Below are positions 1 through 11,335 of a stretch of DNA of 64,000 nucleotides, piece after piece. Every line of letters begins with the position of its first letter. The first letter of the stretch is position 1. The notes beneath the pieces were generated by a model. It saw only the letters and a program-made list of their open reading frames with translations. It was not told where the DNA came from and ran no database searches. This stretch comes from Isoetes taiwanensis (taxonomy: Eukaryota > Streptophyta > Lycopodiopsida > Isoetales > Isoetaceae). Location of the stretch: the NCBI GenBank assembly GCA_021234155.1, contig JAJEKV010000035.1, positions 7,873,891-7,937,890 on the forward strand. The letters run 5' to 3'. A program made the translations under genes and the position numbers.

Positions 1-455
1 TGATTTAATAGACATAATGCCTCCAGAGCCAGTCCGTTGCTGCCTCTTGCGTTTGGCAGCAGCATCTTTTTGCCGTTGATAATTCCTACCACAAAGCTCG
101 ACAAACCTCTTCCAACTTTCATCATCGACATGCATTGGTTTCGATGCGTTATTGTTTCGCACATTCCTTCGAAGATTTTCCCTATAGTTTTAAACCAAAA
201 CAAAAGAATTTTTACGAGTTCATTAAAGCATAAGAAGTGATATAATTTCTGACCTCCAGTATTTCCACCGCTTTTCAAGAATTTAATGCCAAACTGCTCG
301 TAGATGTACTTCAAGGTCCTCTGCAGATGACGTGGCTTTATTTCTTTAAAAAGTTTATCAACTTCCCTACAATACGTTTTCAAGGCATCCGATGCTTTTT
401 GCTCAAATTTGCGTCCCGCATCATCCCTCAACAATTCCCCTTTATGAAAGCATAC
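1..455 (-). pseudogene. Transposon protein fragment (CACTA second-ORF-like)
   Basis: Read on the minus strand, about 455 down to 245 encodes a charged helical segment (for example KASDALKTYCREVDKLFKEI). After a plausible intron (donor GGAG/GTCAGA, acceptor CTATAG) the reading resumes at about 175 down to 1 with DDESWKRFVELC and KRQQRTGSGGIMS. The DESW motif followed by a basic stretch and a Gly-Ser motif resembles plant Transposase_24-type proteins carried by CACTA elements; that similarity is from memory and loose. The fragment is transcribed away from the transposase gene that starts near 1222, so it may belong to a different copy. It runs off the window edge, so its true end is unknown. 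Confidence 0.35.
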
Positions 456-1221
456 CTGCATTCAATGTTGTAAGCAAAGAATCCACTATAATTTGAGAGC
501 TTTTTCCACCGTTTGATTAGCTGCATAGAAATTTGATATGAGCACATATGCTGCAGTACAAGAGAAATCTAGTTTCATCAAAACATTTACTTCCTATATT
601 CATATTGCCATGTTCCAGATCAACCATTCACAATGATGCAGTTCAGAATGGAAATGATGCATATTTTCAGCCTGAGTAATGAAATAAAACTCAAGATAGC
701 GAAGTGCAAACATGAAATAATGAAAAGAACATATAAAATGTTAAGGTGGCAGTCAGGAATAATAGGGAAAAGAGGGTCCAGAACTAGATTAATGTATGAA
801 TAGCAACCTGCAGTAAATGGTGGCATTTTCTATGACATATCTGGTCAATTCTATATATAGATTCAGATCTTGTCGATAGTGATCTTACTCATAGATCTAC
901 CACAGGGTGTATCATTATCAAGTTAGAGTAATATTCTGGCTTGGGCATCTCTAAAAAGCTATCAGTTGTGAGTTGAGCACGAATCAATCACCACAGGGCA
1001 TGTGTCAAGTTAGGCAGTGATATTCTAGCATGGGCATCTGTAACCAGCAAACTGCGAGTTGAACACATCCAACACATTAAAAGAAAACATAATGAAACCA
1101 TGACTGATCAAAAAGCTGCGAGCATCTTTGACTTCTTATACATCTTTATATGGCCATATAGTCACCTAGTGAAGCGTCTAGCTCGCATAGTACTTTTGTT
1201 AGTGAGGAGGCAATTCATGAT
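456..1221. other. Non-coding stretch with a diverged direct repeat
   Basis: I see no gene here. Two diverged copies of an ~80-bp sequence lie head to tail at 900-980 and 991-1066, both starting ccacaggg and ending gagttga(g/a)cac. The rest is AT-rich unique-looking sequence. Confidence 0.5.
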
Positions 1222-2175
1222 ATGATCACAATTTTTTTTCCAATAAACCAGGAAGCCAATAGTGGTGCAAAAAATGATGGTGCCCATGAAGTAGATGATG
1301 AGCCATGCATTGATAAGGTAACGTATCTCCATAATGAGGCAAGCACACCATTGTTCCCAAATGCCCGTGTATCTCGCCTTCCCACATGTATGCTTATTCT
1401 AAATCTCCAACACAAATCTGGTTGGAGCAACAATAGTGTGTCCAAACTTTTCAGGTATGTACATATAATTCATTCTTTATTTTGGTGTGGGGGTTCATAT
1501 GCAGATATACTTACTTGATGTTTTTATAGTTTGCTTGATAAGATATTACCAGATGGTCATTGTCTTCCAAAATCGAGGCGGGAAGCTAGAGAACTATTAC
1601 GATCCTTGGGACTGGAGTATAATGTTGTGCATGCATGTGTCAATGATTGTATCTTATTTCGCAAAGACTATGCAAACCATGATTCATGTCCAATGTGTAA
1701 AGAAGCACGTTATGAAGAAGGTAGGAAGACAAAGGTGGCATGAAAGGTTTTACATCACATGCCTATAATTCCTCGCCTTCATCATATGTTTCGATCACCA
1801 ACCCTAGCAGATTACATGGATTACCATGCACGGCATCGTAGCACTGATGGAAAAATGAGAATACCTGCTGATGGGACTTTGTGGAAATATATAGAAGAGA
1901 GGTGGCCCATATTTGCATTGGAACCTCGCAATGTTAGGCTTGGGCTAAGGATTGATGGTGTTTGCCCATGGGGGACTAGATCATCCTCGCATAGTGTGTG
2001 GCCTGTGGCGATTGTGAATTATAATATCCCACCATGGATGGCCACAAAACCTGGCCACATCATGCTGACTTTGATCATTCCAGGTACATATATGTATATG
2101 AGTTATTTTTACTTTGCATTAAGCATAAAATGGGCTATTACAGGAAAGTGCAAAGTGAAAAATATGGATGTATAC

Positions 2176-2998
2176 TGTTGGGTGAATTCCCCATATCCAC
2201 CCAGCATAAGGGGAGTGTGGCAATAAGACTTTGAAGCAAAACTTTGAAGCAGACAAAGGAAAACTACAAGAAACTCTTTGACAGAAAGAGAACCAAGAAC
2301 TTGGTGCACCAAAATAAATTTTCTGATAAAAAAGATGGAGTACAAAGCTTGAGGCAGATCTGGATATGGAGGAGGCTCTCACCCTCCTCCTTGAGCTTTT
2401 GCCACTAAGCCCAAATGAAGCTACATTCTGCCACGAGCCAGAGAGAGAGAGAACTTCTGTTTTTCCAATATATTTATACAAATAAAATCTAATCCAGACC
2501 ATCCAAGATCTTAGCACCACTTAATCTCAACCCTCCACTGCACCACTTAATCTCAACCTTCCATCTCCACCACTTCATCTTAACCCTCTATTGGCACCAC
2601 TTAATCTTGGCCTTTCATCCCAATCATACAATTTTAACCATTGCCCAAACAATTAAATATATGATCTCACAACATTATGGTGGCTCTGTTGACAAGTTGC
2701 CTTCAACACGAGGTCTAATCTCCCCATGTTCCCTCTTGCAACTGGTCTAACTTTCACCATAAAATCTTCGACCATTTATCACCATCATATACCACTGCTC
2801 AAACAATTATGTGGTCTTCAACATTATGGCCCCAACGTTGACGAGTTGCCTTCAACACAAGGTCTAATCTCCCCATGTTCCCTCTTGCAACTAGTCTAAC
2901 TTTCTTACCACAAAATCTAGACCATTACATCATTGCCCAAACATTAAACAATAGTGGTTTTCTAATGTTGGCCAAATGTGCCAACATTTGAGCCAACA
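2176..2998. repeat. Left LTR of the small LTR element
   Basis: It is 823 bp, bounded by TGTTGG and CCAACA. It is longer than its partner mainly because a ~160-bp stretch is tandemly repeated within it (around 2660-2900; gttgccttcaacac occurs twice). The shared core includes tggatatggaggaggctctc, found in both LTRs. Confidence 0.85.
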
Positions 2999-3792
2999 TG
3001 AATGCCCAAACAAACACGGCCGGTCCCTTCGGCCAAAAACTTCAACTTCAAAATATATGGGGCAAAGGAGCAATTCGAAAGTTAATACCAAAGATTAAAG
3101 ATTTAAATGAAATAGGTGGATAGCAAGTGAGGTTATCAGCCATATGAAACGAAAAGGGCGAGAAAGAGCAACGGCAGAGCAGATATGGCGGAGCCATTCC
3201 CTACAGTCCGGCGGTGGAGGAGATGGGGGAAAGCGGAAAAGCAGTCGGATCTGTGCAGGTAAGAAGGAAAACAGCAGAGATGATTTCACAGGGAAGAGCT
3301 TCAGGAAGAAAACACCTCTTTCTTTTTGCTGATTTGGTGCAGGTCCGGCAAAACAAGAGCTATGGTTTTCGGTACAGAATATATAGAAGCAATCACTCTG
3401 TGTTTCCTGACATACAGCGGCTGTGCAGATGGCAGAACCGTTGAGGAAAAATAAACTATAGCAGAGCACTGTAGATACGAGGCAGAGTATGGATTGGATG
3501 CAGCAGAGTATGTTTTGCGCAGAAACCACCATGATATTTTCTTCAGCTCGTAATACATCTTTTGCTTCAAAAACAGGTAAAGAAACTACTCTTCCAGTTA
3601 CCATAGATTATTTGGGGAAGAGAACCTTTGTGCATTTACTCACGAGTTCCTGCTCATTTACTCATGAAACTATATGGATCTTCCAGAATATCACTCTGCT
3701 GCACCTGCTCTTCAAAGAACTCACGAACTAGGATTCTGATGGGGAAGAAAACCCTGCTCAAATGAACAGGGTCCCGGCAATGGAACCATTTA
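2999..3792. other. Interior of the small LTR element, no coding capacity seen
   Basis: The interior starts tgaatgcccaaac and contains Gly/Ser-biased open frames on both strands, none with a recognisable domain. A short purine run (gatggggaagaaaa) lies at 3738-3751, not directly next to the LTR. Confidence 0.55.
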
Positions 3793-4414
3793 TGTTGGGC
3801 GAATTCCCCATATCCACCCAGCACAACGGGGGTGTGGCAAACACAAAATTTTACTTTTGGAACAGAGAATAACAAAAGAAAATCTAGAACCAAGAACTTA
3901 AATTGGTGCACCAAAAATTAACTCTTCTGATAACAAGGAGGAATACAAAGCTTCGGGCAGATTTGGATATGGAGGAGGCTCTCACCCTCCTCCTTGAGCT
4001 TTTGCCACTAAGCCCATAGGCTACATTCTGCCACTAGCCACAGAGAGAGAGAGTTTTTTATTTTTCATAATATTTATACAACACAATGTTTAATCTAGGC
4101 CATTATTAGCACCACTTAATCTAAACCCTACATTGCACCACTTAATCCACACCTTCCATCTCCACCACTTCATCTTCACCTTCCACTAAAATCAAACAAT
4201 TTTAACCATTGCTCAAACAATTAAATATATGGTCTCACAACATTATGGTGCCTCTGTTGACAAGTTGCCTTCAACACGAGGTCTAATCTCCCCATGTTCC
4301 CTCTTGCAACTTATCTAACTTTCACCACAAAATCTTGACCATTACACCATTGCCCAAGCATTAAAAATAGTGGTTTCTTAATGTTGGCCAAATGTGCCAA
4401 CATTTGAGCCAACA
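3793..4414. repeat. Right LTR of the small LTR element
   Basis: It is 622 bp, starts TGTTGGGCGAATTC and ends GAGCCAACA. It is clearly homologous to 2176-2998 but diverged by substitutions and indels, so the insertion is not recent. Confidence 0.85.
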
Positions 4415-4428
4415 TATACTTAGAACCT

Positions 4429-4848
4429 TTAGGCCCTTTTTCCACAGCAGTCACAAAATATGGCTGTCATATACCATATAAGACACCATTTGTGACTCCA
4501 AGGCTAAAATGAGACACACAAATCTAAACTTGTTTTTCCACTGCATGATAGTCGTAAAATATGACACCACTAAAATGCTAGTGGAAAAGCATGAAAAAAT
4601 AAGACACGTCTTATTTTTAGTTATTTTTAGTTATATATTCAAATAAGGTATCTTATTTTACGGCGGGGGAAATCCCCCGGAATAAAATAAGACTCCATTT
4701 GGTATCCAAACCTATTCCGAACCTAAATAAGACATGTCTTATTTTTATAGTGGAAAAGTGATTTACTTTTAAGACAATAGGTGGCCAAATATCATTGGAT
4801 AAAATATGTGACTTTTAGAGATAAGACTACCGTGGAAAAAGGGCCTTA
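4429..4848. mobile_element. Tourist-like (PIF/Harbinger) MITE, TSD tta
   Basis: The element is 4432-4845. It has perfect terminal inverted repeats, GGCCCTTTTTCCAC at the left and GTGGAAAAAGGGCC at the right. It is flanked by the trinucleotide tta on both sides (4429-4431 and 4846-4848), the target-site size and sequence typical of PIF/Harbinger elements. The interior is AT-rich with repeated aagac/tctta words and has no coding capacity. It is inserted within a leucine codon (TTA) of the CACTA transposase exon. Confidence 0.85.
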
Positions 4849-6689
4849 GTAGAAGAACTTGAAGTTTTGTGGAAGGGAGTGCATATGTACGACATCTCTA
4901 AAACTCCACATGACTTTACATTCCATGGGATGTTATGCTTTACTCTTCATGATTATCTAGGTTTTTCTGAAGCTTCAGGTATGATATAGTAAGAGTGCAA
5001 AATCATATTACTTATTACTCTAGTACTTTACCTTCCATTTTTATTGCAGGTCTACAAACAAGTGGTGCATGTGGATGCCCATCTTGTGGGACTAGCTTAA
5101 CCTTTTATAGGTCAAAACATCTGAAGAAACAAATATATTTGGGGCATAAAAAGTACTTGCCAGCGGGCCATTCTGCACGTGGCTCTAATGAGATGTCGAA
5201 GCCAAAGCGATGGACACCCAAGGATTGGTTGGATGCTTGGCAGGAGATGAATCCCAATGTGGATTATTTGACTGATTATAAGGATTCCAATGCAAAAACT
5301 CTTCCTGGAATGAAGAGGTTATCAATTTTTTATAGGTTGGAGTACTGGACTGACTTGGAGTTGATCCATATGCACATTTTCAAGAATGTTGCTCATTCTC
5401 TTTGGCAACATTTAACAGGAGAATGGGAAACCTTGGGTGCTAGGATGGATCTGAAAGAGCAAAAAATAAAAAAGAAATATTGGCCCATCAGGAGGGTAGG
5501 CAAGAAGACTCGTTGATTGAACATAACTTCCATGCAAAAATTTTAAATAGCAATTTTCATCCTCCTAATTTAGAACAAGAGTTATACGCATAATTAAGTG
5601 CTTACATACATAGGTACATCTCTTGATGCATATTCCAAATGAGATAAGGTTGGCAGGACCTGCTCCCAGCTGATGGATGTTCTTTCTAGAGCGCTACATG
5701 AAGGTGCTCAAAAACTTTGTGCGTCAAATGGCAAAACTGGAGGGTTGCATGGCTGAAGGCCATCTTGTCCAAGAAACATTATTTTATCTAAATGATGCCA
5801 CTATCTCATGCCTCCTAAATTGTGGGAAAAAGAAGAACTCAAAGAGATTACGTCAGAAGTATTACAAGGTAATGGTATAGATCGGAGTTTGAGTGATGAC
5901 ATGCTTATTGCTATAAGCACATTTGTCCTTAATAATACTCAAGTTTGCAACCGTGGAAGGACATATATGAAATTGCTAAGGAGGATGCACATAGAAGGTC
6001 AACTGGACGATCAATGGGACAATCTAGTTTACCAGATGTTATGGATAATGCATGGTCGTTGGCTCGTATGGACGAAGCTAAAGATCGTGGCCAAGGTATT
6101 CCAGATGATGATTATGAGCTTGCCCTTGGTTGTAGCAAGAAGGTAAAAAATTATAAATCTCTGGTCCTAAATTTCATTCTCTTTATACTGTATTACTCAT
6201 AACTATCATAATTTGGTTCTAGGCGCGATTCTATACTTCAATGTGAGCATATGGATAGCATCTTCGCATCAACAACGTTGATAAGTATAGGGTTACATTT
6301 GATTCAGGGATCAGCGCAGAATTTGAACAAAAAAGTCAATCTAGTAACAGGGATCGCAACCTTCTGGAGAGTAACCTGGATTATGTGGGAATCCTGACAG
6401 ACATTATTGAGTTGGATTATTGCAGATTTCATGTCAATGTCTTGAAGGCACGATGGTTCAAAGTTGTATATAGAGGTCGTGGCAAGACAGTTAGGACTCA
6501 TCCATCTGGATTTATAGAAGTGGATTCTTTAAAGGTATTGGCTGAAATGAAAGAACCTTTCGTGTTTCCAAGTCAGGTTGAGTAAATATTTATCCATGAG
6601 AATCCTAATGACACAAACTGGTGGATTGTCGTACATTGTCAACCAAGAGCTCGACGTATAATTGTTTTATCTGCTGATGATGCTGATGA

Positions 6690-6806
6690 TGTTGATGGTG
6701 GTGGTGGTGGTGGTGGCCACCAAGAGGCTGTTCTAGACATCACTAATAATGATGATGACATATTATTGCATGGAGGAGGAGGAGGAGGAGGAGGAGGAGG
6801 AGGAGG
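6690..6806 (+). repeat. Trinucleotide tracts (ggt)n and (gga)n in transposase tail
   Basis: There is a gat/ggt tract around 6675-6716 and a gga tract at 6772-6804. In the transposase frame they encode Asp/Gly runs within an acidic C-terminal tail. Confidence 0.8.
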
Positions 6807-7119
6807 TGGTTATCTCGAAAGTAATTTGCATGAGGATCATATGGATGAACAAGTTTCTTTCGAATCACCATTAGCACTTTCACGAAGAGAGGAGGTTGAT
6901 AAAGAAGCGAATTATGTGCTCCGATCTCCATTTAATTTGGCAATCCATATTCATGTTCATGATGAGGATTACACTGAAGACGAAGAAATTATTGGACATG
7001 CACATGATCGTTCTGAAGCAATTAGAGGTTTGGCTCTTCGTTTACATCTAGATGATGATGAGATAGATGACATTGAGCATGATCTAGGTGAACAAATTGA
7101 TGTGTTCACATATGAATAA

Positions 7120-7620
7120 TCAACATTATAAGCTTATTGCAATGACTACTATGGTTTAGATCATTTGATATTGAGTGTTGTCTTTCCAAATTTGTCGTTT
7201 CTAAATTAAGGAACTATCGCTAATTCCTTGTAAATCTTGAGAAACTAGAGGTTCCTATATCATTCTTGATATCCAAATCATTCTTGAATCGTACCAAGTA
7301 ATATCCCTTGGTGCAGTACTATATCTTATGTATGAATTCACAACACAATTTTGTTGAAATACTAGATACAAAGTTGGATGGCATTCTATTATAAGTCTTA
7401 AAGAAAATATTGTAGCGACATAGTTCTAATGTTGTTTAAAAGTTGTTGCAACAACCCACTTAAATTGGACAAATGCTTCTCACAATTCAGTTGAAATAAT
7501 AGTTAAAAATTTAGATACCATTTTGTTACAAGCCTTAAGAAAAGGTTGTTACATCTTAGTTTTGTTGTAATAACCAACTTAAATTGTGACAAAAAAGTTG
7601 ACAAAAGGATGTCATTGCGT
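7120..7620. repeat. Region 3' of the CACTA gene with diverged subterminal-type repeats
   Basis: No gene is seen. Two diverged ~120-bp copies lie at about 7370-7480 and 7505-7590. Both contain a gttg(t)tgcaac/gttgtaataac word followed by aac(c)cacttaaattg. Arrays of subterminal repeats are usual inside CACTA ends. I could not find a convincing CACTA-type terminal motif, so the element's 3' end is not defined. Confidence 0.45.
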
Positions 7621-7967
7621 TGGACGGGATGTTTATCCATTAGAGTGGCGTAATTCTGACCGTTGGCATGGATATATAAGGAGGCACCTCCTTCTTGTCG
7701 AACCATTCCAGTTCAACGCCAGTCTTGAGGCTTCTAGGCATCTATCTCGTGTTCCTACTTGTCTTCCCGCCATTGTACTCTTGATTCCTGTTCATATATC
7801 AGATTCTTTGCCGATCTTGGCATATTTCTTCCGTATTTCTTGCATATTTTCCACGTATTTTCCTTGTTTTCGCATAGGTTCATGACAGTTTGAACCAGAA
7901 ACCATTACCGGTTCTTGTCTGCTCTGAGCCTAAGCATTTTTTTGCTCGTATTTGATGATTTTATATC
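7621..7967 (+). promoter_or_regulatory. Probable 5' LTR/leader remnant of the chromovirus, with a TATA-like box
   Basis: The stretch directly upstream of the gag-like frame holds atatataagg at 7671-7680, a good plant TATA box, followed by pyrimidine-rich sequence. Its position before gag suggests LTR/leader sequence. I could not define LTR ends or a primer-binding site. Confidence 0.35.
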
Positions 7968-8730
7968 TATGGAGGAGGTTTCGACTTTATTACAGCAGGT
8001 CCAGCGGCTTGTTCAAGTATGCCAGCAGTTGCAGTTGGACAATAAAGAGCTTAAGGAACGTGTTGCTTCACATAAATCTGCTTCTAGCTCTGGATTGAGG
8101 CTATCAGAGCCTAAGATCAGCCTGCCAGTGGAGTTTGACGGCACTTAGTCCAAGCTCCAGAGTTGGCCCCAGAGTTGCAAGATTTTGCTGCTTTCACTGC
8201 AGAGCTCGAGGCATGCTTTGGAGACACCGATCGTCAGTGCAACCAGTCACAAAACTGTGCAATCTAAAGCAAGGCTCTCGTCCAACTTCAGTATACGCAT
8301 AAGAATTGCGTCAAATTGCGGTAGATATTGCCTAAGATGATGTTGCACTTCGAGGTTGTTTCTGAAGGGGGTTATGTGAGGATGTTAAAGGTATGTTGTT
8401 GTCTATGGAGGACTCTCATGCTTTGGAAGAAGCCATCAGATTTGCAGTTCGATTTGATAATTGGCTCTTCGAACGTAGGCAAGAGCGATGTAGTCAGGTC
8501 TTCCCAATCACACAAGCGCCTGTAGCTACACCTGTAGAATCCAGCAGGTCTAGGCCTGAGCCTATGCAGATTGATCGGGCAGTTCGAGGACCTTTATCTG
8601 CCGCTGAGAAGTAACGTCGGAGAGAGGCTAATCTTTGCCTCTACTGTGGAGGAGCTGGCCATATTGCTCGTGGATGCCCTGTGAAGCTCCCAAATCAGTC
8701 AGAAAACTTAAGGGACCGGTCTAAGTAGTA
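7968..8730 (+). pseudogene. Chromovirus gag, decayed
   Basis: The start MEEVSTLLQQVQRLVQVC leads into a coiled-coil-like N terminus and then KISLPVEFDGT, the usual opening of Ty3/gypsy gag. A stop follows at 8146-8148 and the frame is lost through the central part. The nucleocapsid zinc knuckle survives at about 8634-8680 as CLYCGGAGHIARGC (CX2CX4HX4C). Gag coats the RNA genome in cytoplasmic particles; this copy cannot encode an intact one. Confidence 0.72.
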
Positions 8731-8799
8731 AGAGTCTCTCGTCGGCTGGCCGCCTTTTCTCAGACTCCTTCCACAATTCTCGACATGTTTATTCCATCA

Positions 8800-9202
8800 G
8801 ATAAGGTCAGCAAGGCATTTTTCATCTCTATATCATTGAAATCAGAGGTTGGGAGGTTGGAAGCGTTGGCACAACTTGATTGTGGTGCAAATGCTTGCTT
8901 TATGGATAGTGCATTTGGTAGTAAAGCACGCCATCTCTAGAAGCAAGGTTGAGCATCCCGGTTCTGTCGAAGTGATTGGACGAGAGATCTCCTTGGGTGC
9001 AGTCACAGAATGTACTGCGCCTCTTCAGGTTTTGTTCGACGGAATTTCTTGTAGTATTTCCTTCAATCTCATCGCTAGCCCATATGCGCCAATAGTCTTG
9101 GGTCTACCCTGGCTCGAGCTACATAATCCACAGATTGATTGGCATACTAGATCATTTCGATTTGCTGGTTCTATCCCTAGTTCTAGTTCATTTGCAGTTT
9201 AA
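8800..9202 (+). pseudogene. Chromovirus aspartic protease region, decayed
   Basis: The frame 8849-9202 carries PIVLGLPWLELHNPQIDWH, a hallmark just downstream of the protease core in this lineage. The catalytic loop reads LDCGAN around 8875-8895 in another frame, in place of the usual DSGA, so both the frame and the active site are damaged. Confidence 0.65.
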
Positions 9203-9339
9203 GTCTCTGCATCAACATCGACTTCAGTTCGTGCAGTATTGTGGGCTCTTGATTCCGTCCTTGTTGTTCCTGCTTCTGCTCCATGTTCTGATTTGAATCT
9301 TGCTGCTGCTCCAGTTCATGCCCCAGATTCTGACCATAT

Positions 9340-9490
9340 TCTGGATGATGTCGAGCTCCAGCTCCAGTTTCTGCTCTTGTTCCTACTCCAGCTCCAGTTC
9401 CAGTTCCAGTTCCAGTTCCAGTTCCTGCTCCTACTCCAGTTCTTGCTCTAGCCCCTGCTCCAGTTCCTGTTCCCATTGCTCCTGCTCCTG
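9340..9490 (+). repeat. (ccagtt)n-type hexamer tract
   Basis: A run of ccagtt/ccagct hexamers, densest at 9357-9440, lies between protease and RT. It gives Gln/Phe/Leu-rich or Ser-rich translations in different frames. These are repeat artefacts, not separate genes. Confidence 0.75.
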
Positions 9491-9759
9491 CTTGACTGTT
9501 CCTCCTCCTGTTCTATAGAGGCTTCTTCATGCCCTCAATTTCGTATCTCGAAGATCGCGAGTTCGTTAAATCTGGAAGGCAGGATCCAAGTTCAGTATTT
9601 GCAATCCAGGTTCACCCATCGGCTAGCTCGACACTAGTGAAGTCTGCTCCAATGTTCCCCAGATAAATATGGCGACTTCTCTGATGTTTTTTACAAAGTC
9701 AAGGCCAGCAGCTCCCAGAGCATCGTCCATATGATTGTCCTATTGATATCTAGCTTGGG

Positions 9760-11335
9760 ACAATGCCGCCATATGGTCCGATATATGGTCTATCTCCCCT
9801 TGAGTTGAAGGCTTGTGGGATCATATTGAAGAGAATCTAGTTACTGGTTTCACCTGTTGGAGCGCCTATCTTCTTCATCAAAAAGAAGGATGATTCGCTG
9901 CATTTGGTCGTTGATTATTGTGGTTAAAATCACAGTGCCAAATCGATATCCACTTCCTCTGATCCGAGAATTGTTGGAGCGACTGCAAGGTGCGCGTTAT
10001 TTTACGAAGATTGATCTTCGGGGTGCCTACAATCTTATCCGGATCCAGGAAGGTGATGAGTGAAAAACAACTTTTCATAATCGCTATGGCCATTTTGAGT
10101 ACACAGTTATGCCATTTGGGCTTACCAATGCTCTAGCAGTATTCCAATATATGGCCAATGCTGTCTTCTGGGAGTTCTTAGACACTTTTGTTATCATTTA
10201 TTTAGATGATATTCTTATTTATTCTAAGACTCTCGAAGAACATGAGAGGCATATTCGACAGGTCCTTCAGAAGCTTCGTGAGCACAGGTTATATGCCAAA
10301 TTTGAGAAGTGCCAGTTCGAGCAGGATAATGTGGAGTTCCTTGGCTATCATATCACTCCACATGGAGTCTCTATGGATCCCGAAAAAGTCAGCACCGTTC
10401 TGGAGTGGCAAACGCCTTCATCCATTCGAGATGTTCAGTGTTTTCTTGGGTTTTCCAATTTCTATCGGCGTTTCATTGGGGATTACTCAAAGGTTGCTCT
10501 TCCTCTGATACGCCTCACAGTTAATGACGTGCCTTTTGAATGGAATATAGAAGCAGAATCCGCTTTCGTTATCCTAAAGCATGCATTTACCACGGCACCA
10601 GTTCTTGCTCATGGAGATCCTTCACGCCCATATGTTGTTGAAGCTGATGCTTATGATTTTGCTCTTGGCGATATCCTATCTCAGGAGGGGGATGACCATG
10701 AATTGCATCCGATTGCCTATCACTCACGAAAGTTTCAGGCTGCCGAAATCAACTATCCAATTTATGATAATGAGTTGTTGGCGATAATGGATTCTTTCGA
10801 GGAGTTGAGGCATTTCCTGGAGGGATCTCCTCATAAAGTGACCGCCTATACAGATCTTTGAAATTTGGAATATTTTCAATCTGCTCGAGTGCTCAACCGT
10901 TGTTAGGCCCAGTGGCATACTCAAATACTATCTCGCATTGACTTTGTGACCAAGTACCGTCCTGGACCCCTCCAAGAGAAGCCTGATGCCTTGTCTCGAC
11001 GCTCCTACCTTGAAACTAAGCCAGGGATCCTGCCTGTGTTCGATCAGCAATCACAGGTTATTCTAGGGCTTGATTGGTTCCAGCTTATGGCCCTCACTTT
11101 ATTCAAAAGGCATCATGATACAGCCTTGTTGGAGTCTGTTCCAGCATCTCTGCTCTCCGATCCAGTGGCCCAAGATCTATTCTCACATCTTGGCTCTACA
11201 TCATCTTCTCAGCAAATGCGATCAGACTATGATCGTTTTGAGGTTCGAGATGGACTCATGTTCCATGACGGGCTTCTGTATATGCCAGATCGTGCTTTTA
11301 GGCTTCGGGACCTATGGCCGGACACTTTGAAGTAG
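9760..11335 (+). pseudogene. Chromovirus reverse transcriptase and RNase H, mostly readable
   Basis: The RT fingers ([11 protein letters not shown]) start near 9860 and change frame around 9900-10070. A long clean frame runs 10109-10861: VMPFGLTNAL, the catalytic YLDDILIYS (YxDD intact), GYHITPHGVSM, and RNase H motifs including VEADAYDFALGDILSQEGD. The DAS motif expected at RNase H is altered to DAY. A stop at 10859-10861 breaks RNase H. Reading resumes with YRPGPLQEKPDALSRR (10946-11335), then a further stop. This domain would copy element RNA to DNA; the copy is inactive. Confidence 0.85.

Larger units (their letters stand above)
2171..4419. mobile_element. Small non-autonomous LTR element (TRIM/LARD-like) inside the transposase exon
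   Basis: Two direct repeats, 2176-2998 and 3793-4414, begin TGTTGG and end CCAACA, the classic TG...CA inverted ends of LTRs. The same 5 bases, tatac, flank the outer ends (2171-2175 and 4415-4419), a perfect target-site duplication. The ~790-bp interior has no gag or pol and no convincing long reading frame, so the element must have moved with another element's proteins. I could not identify a convincing primer site or polypurine tract, so the strand is left open. It interrupts a transposase codon series that is continuous on either side. Confidence 0.88.
1222..7119 (+). pseudogene. CACTA (En/Spm-type) TNP2 transposase, multi-exon, interrupted
   Basis: This is the catalytic transposase of a CACTA DNA transposon, which acts in the nucleus on the element's ends. 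Exon 1 ends at 1454 (TFPNAR-type region, LFPNARVSRLPTCMLI). Exon 2 is 1530-2083 and carries the Transposase_21 signatures GHCLPKS, ACVNDCILFRKDY, CPMCKEARY, IPADGTLWKY, NVRLGL and NIPPWM. Exon 3 starts at 2144 and resumes after two insertions, reading VEELEVLWKGV from 4849, to 4978. Exon 4 starts at 5050 (CPSCG, GHKKYLPAGH, ELIHMHIFKNVAHSLW). A DUF4218-like piece (ERYMKVLKNFVRQMAKLEG) lies at 5630-5800. A DUF4216-like piece (GILTDIIELDY, FVFPSQVE) lies at 6300-6660. An acidic, Gly-run tail ends at the stop at 7117-7119. There is an in-frame TGA at 1741-1743, a stop in the DUF4218-like part, and frame changes around 5800-6150. The family assignment is secure; the exact exon limits after 5500 are not. 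Confidence 0.88.

Noticed and set aside
3095-3604. 169-codon minus-strand open frame in the small LTR element
   Set aside because: It has no recognisable domain, is low in complexity, and overlaps open frames on the other strand inside a non-coding interior.
9183-9518. Overlapping Gly/Thr-, Leu/Phe- and Ser-rich open frames
   Set aside because: They are all translations of one hexamer repeat tract.
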